A stretch of 64,000 nucleotides of DNA, from NCBI RefSeq assembly GCF_021044685.1, contig NZ_CP088014.1, positions 5,194,001-5,258,000 of the forward strand. The letters are read 5' to 3'. Each line of letters begins with the position of its first letter. Position 1 is the first letter of the stretch. Below are positions 9,035-17,149 of the stretch, one piece after another. The position numbers were made by a program, and so were the translations under genes. The stretch is from Bradyrhizobium daqingense. Its GTDB lineage: Bacteria; Pseudomonadota; Alphaproteobacteria; Rhizobiales; Xanthobacteraceae. The notes below the pieces were generated by a model that saw only the letters and a list, made by a program, of their open reading frames with translations, was not told the DNA's origin and searched no databases.

Positions 9035-9772
9035 TTAGGTTGGTGTCGAGGCGACGCGCGCCTTGCCGAGATAGGCGCGCTGGATCTCGGGATCGTTCTT
9101 CATCGCAGCCGCCGGTCCGCTGCCGGCGTTACGGCCGGACTCGATCAGGTAGACGCGATCGGCGATGTCGAGGCTCGCTCGCACGTTCTGCTCGACCAGC
9201 AGCACGCTGAGGCCGGTGCTGCGGATCTGCGTCAGCGCGCGGAAGACCTCGCGGCTGAGCAGCGGCGACAGGCCGAGCGAGGGCTCATCGAGCAGGAGCA
9301 GCAGCGGGTTGGACATCAGCGCGCGGCCGATCGCCACCATCTGCTGCTCGCCGCCGCTCATGGTGCGGACGGCCTGGGGCATGCGCTCGGCCAGCCGCGG
9401 GAACAGCTGTAGGATCATCGCGAGCCGGTCCGCTTCGCCGGCGCGGGCGCGCGCGGGATAGGCGCCGAGCTGCAGATTCTCAGCGACCGTCAGATCGCCG
9501 AAGACGCCGCGGCCTTCGGGCACCAAAGCGATGCCGCGCTCCACGATCAGATGGGCTGGCGGTTCGACGATGCTCTGTCCGTGGAACCGGATCGTTGCGC
9601 CCGGCGCAGGCTTGACCAGCCCGGCGATGCTCTTGAGCAGGGTCGACTTGCCGGCCCCGTTGGCGCCAAGGATCGCGACGATCTCGCCCTGATTGATGCC
9701 GAGCGCAATGTCGGCGAGGGCCTGGTGCTTGCCATAGAAGTGGGAGAGGGCGGCGATCTCAAGCATCCTCAC
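9035..9772 (-). CDS. livF: Branched-chain-type ABC transporter ATPase (LivF)
   Basis: This is the second ATPase of a HAAT/liv-type importer. It shows a Walker A (GANGAGKS, residues 36-43), Q-loop region, signature MSGGEQQM, and Walker B LLLLLDEPSLGLSP followed by the D-loop, over 245 residues. The start overlaps the end of the preceding fused livM-livG by 14 bases (ATG 9766 is an alternative), so translation is probably coupled. Although the family is named for amino acids, many alphaproteobacterial members carry aromatic acids or amides. The downstream aldehyde dehydrogenase hints at an aromatic ligand. The partner permease gene livH is broken, so the complex may be non-functional. Confidence 0.92.
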   Translation of the reverse strand: MRMLEIAALSHFYGKHQALADIALGINQGEIVAILGANGAGKSTLLKSIAGLVKPAPGATIRFHGQSIVEPPAHLIVERGIALVPEGRGVFGDLTVAENLQLGAYPARARAGEADRLAMILQLFPRLAERMPQAVRTMSGGEQQMVAIGRALMSNPLLLLLDEPSLGLSPLLSREVFRALTQIRSTGLSVLLVEQNVRASLDIADRVYLIESGRNAGSGPAAAMKNDPEIQRAYLGKARVASTPT

Positions 9773-11429
9773 CTCCGAGATAGGCGGCGACGACTTTTGG
9801 ATCAGCCAATACCTCGTCCGGAGTACCGCGCGCGATCACGCTGCCGGCGCTCATGACGATGCAATGGCTACACAGCGCGCGGATGGCATCCATGACGTGC
9901 TCGACCATGATGATGGTGAGGCCGCGGTCGCGCAGTCTTGCGATCAGGGCGATGCCCGTTTCGAGCTCGCTCGGATTGAGGCCTGCCAACCATTCGTCGA
10001 GCAGCACGAGGCGCGGCTGCAGCGCCAGGGCGCGGGCTAGCTCCAGCCGCTTCTGGTCGATATAGGTCAGATCGCCCGCAGGCGTTTCATGCATGGTGCC
10101 GAGCCCCACCAGATCGAGCAGCTCGCTTGCCGTTGCGCCCGCCCCGTCCGATGTGGAGAACAGCCGCGCCGCCGCGACGTTCTCGGCGACGGTCAGATCC
10201 GGCATCACACGCACCAGCTGGAACGTACGGGCAAGACCCAGGCGCGCGATCTGGTGCGCGCGCAGACCATTGAGGAGGGCGCCGCCGAACCGGATCGTGC
10301 CCGAGGAGGGCTTCAAGGCGCCGGACAGCGTATTGAGCAGCGTCGTCTTGCCGGAGCCGTTCGGCCCGATGACGCCGATGATCTCGCCGGGTGAGACCTT
10401 GAAGCTGACATCATCGACGGCCCGCAGCCCGCCGAACGACTTGCCGACGCCGTCGACCGCGAGCAGCGGTGCCACCATGGTGCGGGCGGAAGCAGCCGCT
10501 GGCCGCCCGAGCGGGACGCGCCAGCGGCCTGCCCCGAACAGTCCGATCACCCCGTTCGGCAGCGCCATGACGATGAGCACGAAGATGAGGCCCAGCACGA
10601 TGCTGAAATGGTTGGGCAGCGTCGCGGTCAGCACCTCGAACAACAGGACCAGCGGAATGACGCCGAGTACAGGTCCGAACAGCGAGCCCGCGCCGCCCAG
10701 CAGAGCCATGATCACGACCTGGAACGAGATGGTCGGATTGAACGCAATGGCGGGATCGATATAGGTCCAGCGCGGCGCCATCACCGCGCCTGTTACCGCC
10801 ATGAATGTCGCGCTCAGAATGAAGACGCCGAGCTTGACCCGCGTCGCGTCGATGCCGGAATGGCTGGCCGCGGTCTCGTCGGCACCGATGGCGCGCAGGG
10901 CCAGCCCATAGCGCGAGCGCCCGAGCAGCCAGCCGACCAGGAAGACGAGGGCGGTCAAGCCCAGGAGCTGCCAATAGAGGATGTCCTGCGTCACCCCGCT
11001 GAAGAGATAGCGGCCGACGGATTTGTGGATGTTGACCTCGTACCAGATCACGAGTTGCCGGATCAGCTCGGCAAGCCCGAAGGAGAAGATCACGAAATAG
11101 ATGCCCGATAGCCGCAGCGTCGAGAGGCCGGTGATCGCGGCCGTGAGCGCACCCACGCCGGCTGCGGCCAGCAGCACGACCGGCCATGGCATGGTCTCGC
11201 CGAGCACCGCGGCGGTGTAGGCGCCGAGGCCGAAGAAGGCGACGGTCGCTAGCGAGATGTAGCGGGTGGGACCTGAGAACATCGCCCAGGCTGTCGCCAG
11301 AATCGTGAAATAGAGGACACTGATGCCGAGCGCGAGATAGTAGCCGTTGGCATAAACAGGGTAGGTGACAACCGCCGCAGCCAAGGCGAGGCCGGCGCAC
11401 CACAGCAATGCACGCATCGACCCGGTCAT
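9759..11429 (-). CDS. Fused ABC permease-ATPase (LivM-LivG)
   Basis: This single 556-residue chain contains a LivM permease (about residues 1-305, around nine hydrophobic helices) joined to a LivG ATPase (about residues 320-556). The ATPase has Walker A GPNGSGKTT, the LivG-type degenerate signature LTYIDQKRLELARAL and Walker B LVLLDEWLAGLNPSE. Fusion of these two subunits recurs in some alphaproteobacterial transporters of this class; E. coli uses separate genes. Its start overlaps the livH fragment stop by 4 bases (ATGA) and its end overlaps livF. Both halves look intact and in frame. Confidence 0.92.
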   Translation of the reverse strand: MTGSMRALLWCAGLALAAAVVTYPVYANGYYLALGISVLYFTILATAWAMFSGPTRYISLATVAFFGLGAYTAAVLGETMPWPVVLLAAAGVGALTAAITGLSTLRLSGIYFVIFSFGLAELIRQLVIWYEVNIHKSVGRYLFSGVTQDILYWQLLGLTALVFLVGWLLGRSRYGLALRAIGADETAASHSGIDATRVKLGVFILSATFMAVTGAVMAPRWTYIDPAIAFNPTISFQVVIMALLGGAGSLFGPVLGVIPLVLLFEVLTATLPNHFSIVLGLIFVLIVMALPNGVIGLFGAGRWRVPLGRPAAASARTMVAPLLAVDGVGKSFGGLRAVDDVSFKVSPGEIIGVIGPNGSGKTTLLNTLSGALKPSSGTIRFGGALLNGLRAHQIARLGLARTFQLVRVMPDLTVAENVAAARLFSTSDGAGATASELLDLVGLGTMHETPAGDLTYIDQKRLELARALALQPRLVLLDEWLAGLNPSELETGIALIARLRDRGLTIIMVEHVMDAIRALCSHCIVMSAGSVIARGTPDEVLADPKVVAAYLGGEDA

Positions 11430-11839
11430 GACGCCGCCCTTCCGAACAGGCCGGTCGGCCTGATCAGCAGCACGCCCAGGAACAGCGCGTAGGTCGCGGC
11501 CAGCGTCAGGCCCGGATCGACCAGCCGCGCCACCGCGGTCTCGACAACACCGAGCAGCAGTCCCGCGACCAGCGCGCCCATCACATTACCGACGCCGCCC
11601 ATGATGACGACGACCAGCGCCTTCATGGTGAAGACCACGCCCATGGCGGCGTTGAAGGTGAGGAACATGCTGATCAGCACGCCGCCGACGGCGACGAGGC
11701 CGCCGCCAAATGCAAATGCCAGCCCCGACAAGGCGGCGACGTCGATCCCGACGAGGCGTGCGGCGTTGGCATCGACGGCGATGGCACGCACGGCGGTGCC
11801 GATCGCATCGCCCGCACGCAGCGCTGCGGCATCGATCAT
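11426..11839 (-). pseudogene. livH permease remnant, N-terminal half missing
   Basis: The C-terminal half of a LivH-type permease is recognisable: RAIAVDANAARLVGIDV, then AFAFGGGLVAVGGVL, then VVVIMGGVGNVMGAL and the final FLGVLLIRPTGLFG. Full LivH proteins are about 290 residues; only about 135 remain. Homology stops near 11,839 and the DNA beyond it codes an AraC-type fragment on the other strand. The open frame continues to 11,923 but those codons are only the antisense of that fragment. With the N-terminal helices gone the importer should not assemble unless another livH substitutes. No substrate-binding protein gene is present nearby. Confidence 0.8.
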
Positions 11840-11840
11840 G

Positions 11841-12293
11841 TCGGCCGAGTTGACGCTGTGCGTGCTGCGCTTCTGGCGGCTGTTCGCCGGCGACAGTGAG
11901 CGGGACGAGGAGGGCACCAGCACCGAGATCCTGAGCCGCTTCCGCCGGCTGCTGGAGGAGCGCTATCAGCAGCATCTGCGCGTCAGCGACTACGCCAACC
12001 TCCTCGGCATGACCCCGGACCGACTCCACGCCCTCTGCAGCCGCGAGCTGAAGCGTTCGCCGAGCGAGCTGATCCAGCAGCGCGTGGTCAAGGAAGCCGC
12101 GGCGCGGCTCGAGGCCGGCACCGTCGCCGTCAAGCAGATCGCGTTCGCGCTCGGCTTCAAGGACACCGCCTATTTCAGCCGCTTCTTCCGCAAGCACACC
12201 GGCGAGGCGCCGGGCGTCTGGCGCCAGCGCGTCGCCGCCCGCGCGCGCGCCGGACGGTCGCGACCGACGCTGAATTTTGCCGACTGGCCGTGA
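11841..12293 (+). pseudogene. AraC-family regulator remnant (DNA-binding domain only)
   Basis: The C-terminal double helix-turn-helix of an AraC/XylS regulator is clear: FRRLLEERYQQHLRVSDYA, GMTPDRLHALCSRELKRSP, then QIAFALGFKDTAYFSRFFRKHTG. It most resembles PobR-type regulators of aromatic catabolism. The N-terminal sensing domain and normal start are missing; homology begins close to 11,841, exactly where the livH remnant on the opposite strand stops. TTG 11850 is an in-frame start without an evident ribosome site. The original gene was divergent from the transporter operon and probably controlled it. Confidence 0.72.
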
Positions 12294-12309
12294 GCACCCG
12301 TCCGCGCAA

Positions 12310-12660
12310 CTAGCGTCCGCGCCGAAGGTCCCCGGTCGCGCGCCTGAGGATGTCGTGAAGCCAGTCATGTGCCGACTCGCCCTCGATACGTTCGTGCCAT
12401 AACAGCCGGACTTCGACCGGAGTCGTGGCGTAAGGCAGCTCGTACGTGGTGACGGCATGGGCGCGTTCGAAGGCGCGGGCCAATGGACGCGGGACGATGG
12501 CCGCAAATTCGGAGTCAGCGAGCAGGGCGGGCAGGGCGAGAAAATGCGGCAACGACACAGCTATTCGCGGCGGCCGGTCGCTACCGTCGTACGCGACGAT
12601 TGGGTTCGGGACGCCGGCGATCAGTTCGCACGGGCCTTGCTGGCCTGCTGCGACACGCTT
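12310..12660 (-). pseudogene. LysR-type regulator remnant (C-terminal end)
   Basis: The frame ends with the last part of a LysR-type effector domain: RIAVSLPHFLALPALL, then EFAAIVPRPLARAF, then TTPVEVRLLWHERIEGESAHDWLHDIL. A complete regulator would be about 300 residues; about 95 are recognisable and the region N-terminal to VAYDGSDRPP already looks shortened. The helix-turn-helix half is absent. Sequence to the right belongs to a different gene on the plus strand. The stop lies 16 bases from the AraC remnant's stop. Confidence 0.65.
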
Positions 12661-12973
12661 GTTCACCACCGCAGAGCTTTTTATCACGTTCGATCCCCAT
12701 ACCGGGCAAAGCACCCCCGAAACGGACGTGGTTGCGCTCGTCGATCTTGCTCTCGACAAATCTGGGACCGGGACTGTCGATGCGGAAGAATTGCATGCGG
12801 CCTCCGGCTGGCCGCTTCGACGCTTCAATCCACCTTTCGCCTACCTGGTGTCGCGGATCGACGATAGACGGGTCCTTCATGGAGGCACGGAAGACTATCC
12901 ATCACGCGGCTTTCTGATGACCGATGGCGATCGGGTTACGCTTCAGCGCTTCGCGGCCCGTTTGCGCCGATGA
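12659..12973 (+). pseudogene. Fragment of an unidentified plus-strand gene
   Basis: About 105 codons with coding character run into a stop at 12,971-12,973: FITFDPHTGQ, LVDLALDKSGTGTVDAEELHAASGWPLRRFNPPFAYL, then GFLMTDGDRVTLQRF. I do not recognise the family. There is no convincing start: TTG 12659 is possible but the upstream frame is only the antisense of the LysR remnant. It is therefore likely the 3' part of a gene truncated at the same junction. Confidence 0.4.
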
Positions 12974-13008
12974 TGGTCATCTTATGCCGGCCTAGGTCGA
13001 TCCTATGC

Positions 13009-13025
13009 GGGGGGGGGGCGCCCCC
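13009..13025. repeat. Ten-G homopolymer with C5 palindromic partner
   Basis: Ten consecutive G residues are followed by CGCCCCC, giving a GC-only palindrome. Such tracts are rare in this genome style and prone to slippage in replication and sequencing, so its exact length may be unreliable. Confidence 0.6.
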
Positions 13026-13233
13026 AAATCCGCACCCCGCTCGCCCGGCGAGCGGAATTCGCGCTGACCGCACAGCAGCGCCGTTGCTGAATGCTCCCGG
13101 CGGCGACGTCGTCTACGGGAAGGCCCAAGAGGACGGCTGACGCTGGAAAAAGGACGACTGCGTGTTTGGTGGCCGCTGCGTGATTGTCGGGAGCGACGCG
13201 ACGAACACGCCCGCCGAGCCCGTCGCCAGCGTC

Positions 13234-13552
13234 AGGGTACTTCGACGGGACGTGCGCTTCGGCCCGCCAGGCAGACACTCTGGTTCGGATACGACAAGCA
13301 TCCCATGAGGATGACCGCTCCTCCGAGCGCTTGCCCCTAGGCCGATCCAATCAAGCGCCGCAGCCTGCACAGGCTCAGGGTGCGCCAGCAACAGAGGGTA
13401 CTTCGACGGGACGTGCGCTTCGGTCCGCCAGGCAGACACTCTGGTTCGGATACGACAAGCATCCCATGAGGATGACCGCTCCGAGCGCTTGCCCCTAGGC
13501 CGATCCAATCAAGCGCCGCAGCCTGCACAGGCTCAGGGTGCGCCAGCAACAG
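13234..13552. repeat. Tandem direct duplication, 161 + 158 bp
   Basis: Copy 1 (13,234-13,394) and copy 2 (13,395-13,552) both begin AGGGTACTTCGACGGGACG and both end GTGCGCCAGCAACAG. They differ by a 3-base indel (CTCCTCCGAG versus CTCCGAG) and one visible substitution (GGCCCGCC versus GGTCCGCC), so the duplication is recent. Short frames through it on either strand show no recognisable protein. Function unknown. Confidence 0.9.
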
Positions 13553-13605
13553 CCCAAACCCAGTCCCGATGACGGCCGGTAGATCCCGTCGACGAGCGCA
13601 GCGTG

Positions 13606-13648
13606 GCTCGGCCTATCGCAGTGTAAGTTATCCTGCGATAGGCCGAGC
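13606..13648. repeat. 15-bp perfect inverted repeat
   Basis: Arms GCTCGGCCTATCGCA and TGCGATAGGCCGAGC are exact reverse complements separated by 13 bases (GTGTAAGTTATCC). It could be a transcription terminator without a T-run, or the end of a small mobile element. It lies directly before the repeated GTGACA motifs. Confidence 0.7.
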
Positions 13649-13656
13649 TATCGCTC

Positions 13657-13830
13657 AGTGCCAAAATTGAATCTCGAAGCGCCAACACCGCCGGTGACAG
13701 AATTGAGTCTTCCAGAACCAGGGGCCGATCGAGCCGCGACAAGCGTGAAGACGCCGCCGGCCAGAAAGGCCAATTGCATCAGTAGGCGAGTGACAAAATC
13801 AACCAGAGGCCCCAGTGACAAATTCAAACG
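13657..13830 (+). mobile_element. Possible IS21-family end remnant (repeated GTGACA-AATT motifs)
   Basis: Four similar segments occur: AGTGCCAAAATTGAATC (13,657), GGTGACAGAATTGAGTC (13,693), AGTGACAAAATCAACC (13,789) and AGTGACAAATTCAAAC (13,814). IS21-family elements carry multiple related repeats at their ends, and related TGACA/AATT repeats occur in rhizobial members. No istA or istB reading frame follows, so at most an end is left. The assignment is tentative. Confidence 0.3.
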
Positions 13831-13882
13831 CGAACGACAACGACAAGCGGGCCCAGTCCGGACAGGCCATATCCATAATTCG

Positions 13883-13898
13883 CATAAGGTATATTATG
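13883..13898. promoter_or_regulatory. Candidate operator CATAA-N6-TTATG upstream of TRAP operon
   Basis: CATAAGGTATATTATG is a palindrome with 5-base perfect arms in the AT-rich stretch about 300 bases before the dctP start; another CATAA copy sits 7 bases to the left (CATAATTCG). Palindromes of this size often bind GntR- or IclR-type regulators of TRAP operons. No regulator gene is adjacent. Confidence 0.25.
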
Positions 13899-14192
13899 GA
13901 ATATCTTTATCTACAATTGGATCAATTATTTAGGCGAAATTCCTGCCATCGAACGTTTGCTCCGCCCAGATTCTGGTTCGCGCCTCGATCGTCGCCTGCG
14001 GTCTTGACGGCTACTGTGCATGGGGTTGTTTTTCAGGTTTTGGATCCGCCCAAGTCTGCGAACGCCGATATTGCCGTGACCTTGTCCGGCTGCAATAAGC
14101 GAGGCCTCGCGAGATCGCAGATGACCTTCTGACCTGGCGTCCGTATAGGTTTGCATCTCAGAACAACAACAAACTTCCGAGGAAGCAGACCC

Positions 14193-15224
14193 ATGGTCTT
14201 TTCAACGCGCTTTTCCCGCCGCACGCTTCTCAAGGCCTCCGCCGCGACCGCGGTTCTGGGCGGCATCGGTGCGCCCCATGTGGCCCGCGCTCAGAGCGCC
14301 GAGTTCACCTACAAATATGCCAACAACCTGCCTGACACCCATCCGCTGAACGTGCGCGCCAAGGAGATGGCAGCGGCGATCAAGACCGAGACGAACGGCA
14401 AGTTCGACCTCCAGATCTTCCCGAACAACCAGCTCGGCTCCGACACCGACATGCTGAGCCAGATCCGCTCCGGCGGCGTCGAGTTCTTCACGCTGTCGGG
14501 CCTGATCCTGTCGACCCTGGTGCCGGCGGCCTCGATCAACGGCATCGGCTTCGCGTTCCCGGACTACGACACGGTCTGGAAGGCCATGGACGGCGATCTC
14601 GGCGCCCATGTCCGCGGCGAGATCAAGAAGGCGGGCCTCGAGGTCATGGACAAGATCTGGGACAACGGCTTCCGCCAGACCACGTCGTCGAGCAAGCCGA
14701 TCACAGGGCCCGACGACCTCAAGGGCTTCAAGATCCGTGTGCCGGTGTCGCCGCTGTGGACTTCGATGTTCAAGGCCTTCGATGCGGCGCCCGCCTCGAT
14801 CAATTTCAGCGAGGTCTATTCGGCGCTCCAGACCAGGATCGTCGAGGGCCAGGAGAACCCGCTGGCGATCATCTCGACCGCCAAGCTCTATGAGGTGCAG
14901 AAATACTGCTCGCTGACCAACCACATGTGGGACGGCTTCTGGTTCCTGGCCAACCGCAGAGCCTGGGAGAAGCTGCCCCAGGACGTGCGCACCGTCGTCG
15001 CCAAGAACATCAACGCCGCCGCGGTCAAGGAGCGCGAGGATACCGCCAAGCTCAACGCCAATCTCCAGCAGGAGCTCGCCGGCAAGGGCCTGGCCTTCAA
15101 CCAACCAGCCGTGGCGCCGTTCCGCGACAAGCTGCGCACCGCCGGCTTCTATGCCGAGTGGAAGGGCAAATATGGCGACCAGGCCTGGGGCCACCTGGAA
15201 AAGGCCGTGGGCAAGCTGTCGTAG
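14193..15224 (+). CDS. TRAP transporter solute-binding protein (DctP family)
   Basis: This periplasmic receptor captures a carboxylate and delivers it to the TRAP permease. The 343-residue protein starts with a twin-arginine-type leader (FSRRTLLKASAATAVLGG, cleavage after VARA). It carries DctP hallmarks such as 'PLNVRAKEMAAAIKTETNG', 'IFPNNQLGSDTDMLSQIRSG', the ligand-Arg region 'LKGFKIRVP' and 'FSEVYSALQTRIVEGQENP'. ATG 14193 is chosen because GAGGAAG lies 8 bases upstream and it begins the leader. The permease gene follows 15 bases downstream and an acyl-CoA ligase after that. Confidence 0.93.
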   Translation: MVFSTRFSRRTLLKASAATAVLGGIGAPHVARAQSAEFTYKYANNLPDTHPLNVRAKEMAAAIKTETNGKFDLQIFPNNQLGSDTDMLSQIRSGGVEFFTLSGLILSTLVPAASINGIGFAFPDYDTVWKAMDGDLGAHVRGEIKKAGLEVMDKIWDNGFRQTTSSSKPITGPDDLKGFKIRVPVSPLWTSMFKAFDAAPASINFSEVYSALQTRIVEGQENPLAIISTAKLYEVQKYCSLTNHMWDGFWFLANRRAWEKLPQDVRTVVAKNINAAAVKEREDTAKLNANLQQELAGKGLAFNQPAVAPFRDKLRTAGFYAEWKGKYGDQAWGHLEKAVGKLS

Positions 15225-15239
15225 CGCGTCGGGGCCGTC

Positions 15240-17129
15240 ATGGCTCATGCCGAGGTCGAGGTGATCAACGTAGCGGGCGAGGCGACTAATCAGTCCCCTC
15301 GCCGACCTTCATTGCTGGGCTCGCTGGAGCGCGCACTCGGTCTTCTCGTGGAGATTCCGGCGGCGGCCCTGGTCGTCGCCGAGATCGTGATCCTGTTCGC
15401 CGGCGTGGTCGCGCGCTACGGCTTCCACCGGCCGCTGATATGGTCGGACGAGCTGGCCTCGATCCTGTTCCTCTGGCTGGCGATGCTGGGAGCGGCGGTG
15501 GCGTTCCGGCGCTCCGAGCACATGCGCATGACCGCGGTGGTCGCCAGTGCCAGGCCGGCGACGCGGGCCTATCTCGATCTGGTCGCGACCTCGGCGGCGC
15601 TGGCGTTCCTGGCGCTGATCGTCTGGCCGTCCTGCGATTATGCCTATGAGGAAAGCTACATCACGACTCCAGCGCTGCAGATTTCCAACATGTGGCGCGC
15701 CGCCGCGCTGCCGGCCGGCATCGGCCTGATGGTGGCCTTTGCCTTGCTGCGGTTGCTGCGCGCGGCCGACTATCGGATGGTCGCCGCCGCCGTGCTGTCG
15801 GTCGCGGTCCTGGTCGGCCTGTTCTGGCTGGCGGAGCCGCTGCTGCGGCCGCTCGGCAATCTCAACCTCGTCATCTTCTTCGTCGGCGTCGCCGGCTTCT
15901 GCGTCTTTGCCGGCGTTCCCATTGCGTTCGGCTTTGGGCTTGCGATCTTCGGCTATCTGGCGCTGACCACGCGGACGCCGGTGATGGTGCTGGTCGGGCG
16001 GATGGACGAGGGCATGAGTCACCTCATCCTGCTGTCGGTCCCGCTGTTCGTGTTCCTGGGCCTGCTGATCGAGATGACCGGCATGGCGCGGGCCATGGTG
16101 GCGTTCCTGGCCAGCCTGCTCGGCCATATCAGGGGCGGCCTGCACTATGTGCTGGTCGGTGCCATGTACCTTGTCTCCGGCATCTCCGGCGCCAAGGCGG
16201 CCGACATGGCCGCGGTCGCGCCGGTGCTATTTCCGGAAATGAAGCAGCGCGGCGCCAAGCCCGGCGACCTCGTCGCGCTTCTGGCGGCAACGGGTGCCCA
16301 GACCGAGACCATCCCGCCGAGCCTCGTGCTGATCACGATCGGCTCGGTCACCGGCGTGTCGATCGCCGCCCTCTTCACCGGCGGCCTGTTGCCCGGCGTC
16401 GTGCTCGCGATCACGCTGTGCATGCTGGTGTGGTGGCGCTACCGCCATGAGGACATGAGCCACGTCCGCCGTGCCACGGCATCCGAGATCGGCAGGACCT
16501 TCGTCATCGCCCTGCCCGCGCTCGCGCTGCCCTTCGTGATCCGCTACGCCGTCGTCGAAGGCATCGCGACCGCGACTGAAGTCTCCACCATCGGCATCGT
16601 CTACGGCGCCGTGGTCGGCCTTCTCGTCTACCGACGCTTCGACTGGCGGCGGCTGTTCCCGATGCTGGTCGAGACCGCGGCGCTGTCGGGCGCGATCCTG
16701 CTGATCATCGGCACCGCCACCGGCATGGCCTGGGGCCTGACCCAATCGGGCTTCTCGCGCTCGCTCGCGGCAGCCATGACGGGATTGCCCGGGGGACCGG
16801 CGACCTTCATCGCCGTCTCGATCCTGGCCTTCGTCATTCTCGGCAGCGTGCTGGAGGGCATCCCGGCGATCGTGCTGTTCGGGCCGCTGCTGTTCCCCAT
16901 CGCCCGCGCCGTCGGCGTGCACGAGGTGCACTATGCCATGGTGATCATTCTCGCCATGGGTATCGGGCTATTCGCCCCGCCCTTCGGCGTCGGCTATTAT
17001 GCCGCCTGCGCCATCGGACGCGTCGATCCGGCCGAAGGCATCAGGCCGATCTGGGGCTATCTGCTAGCGCTGCTGGTGGGATTGATCATCGTCGCGATCT
17101 TCCCCTGGATCTCGATCGGATTCCTTTGA
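15240..17129 (+). CDS. Fused TRAP transporter permease (DctQ-DctM)
   Basis: This inner-membrane symporter combines both TRAP membrane subunits. The small DctQ-type domain (about residues 20-185, four helices, 'FAGVVARYGFHRPLIWSDELASILFLWLAMLGAAVAF' region) is fused to the large DctM domain (about residues 205-629, with 'FAGVPIAFGFGLAIFGYLAL', 'SGISGAKAADMAAVAPVLFPEM' and 'ATGAQTETIPPSLVL'). Fused DctQM proteins are a known variant. The gene starts 15 bases after dctP and its last bases come within 21 of the ligase start, so the three genes form one unit. Confidence 0.93.
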   Translation: MAHAEVEVINVAGEATNQSPRRPSLLGSLERALGLLVEIPAAALVVAEIVILFAGVVARYGFHRPLIWSDELASILFLWLAMLGAAVAFRRSEHMRMTAVVASARPATRAYLDLVATSAALAFLALIVWPSCDYAYEESYITTPALQISNMWRAAALPAGIGLMVAFALLRLLRAADYRMVAAAVLSVAVLVGLFWLAEPLLRPLGNLNLVIFFVGVAGFCVFAGVPIAFGFGLAIFGYLALTTRTPVMVLVGRMDEGMSHLILLSVPLFVFLGLLIEMTGMARAMVAFLASLLGHIRGGLHYVLVGAMYLVSGISGAKAADMAAVAPVLFPEMKQRGAKPGDLVALLAATGAQTETIPPSLVLITIGSVTGVSIAALFTGGLLPGVVLAITLCMLVWWRYRHEDMSHVRRATASEIGRTFVIALPALALPFVIRYAVVEGIATATEVSTIGIVYGAVVGLLVYRRFDWRRLFPMLVETAALSGAILLIIGTATGMAWGLTQSGFSRSLAAAMTGLPGGPATFIAVSILAFVILGSVLEGIPAIVLFGPLLFPIARAVGVHEVHYAMVIILAMGIGLFAPPFGVGYYAACAIGRVDPAEGIRPIWGYLLALLVGLIIVAIFPWISIGFL

Positions 17130-17149
17130 GGCGTTTTCAGGAGGTGTCG

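Larger units (their letters stand above)
12974..14192. other. 1.2-kb gene-free region with repeats and IS-like debris
   Basis: No credible gene was found. From left to right it holds a G10 homopolymer flanked by a GC-rich palindrome (13,009-13,024), a tandem duplication (13,234-13,552), a 15-bp perfect inverted repeat (13,606-13,648), four dispersed copies of a GTGACA-AATT motif (13,657-13,830) and an AT-richer stretch (13,870-13,940) that probably carries the promoter of the TRAP operon. Confidence 0.6.
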
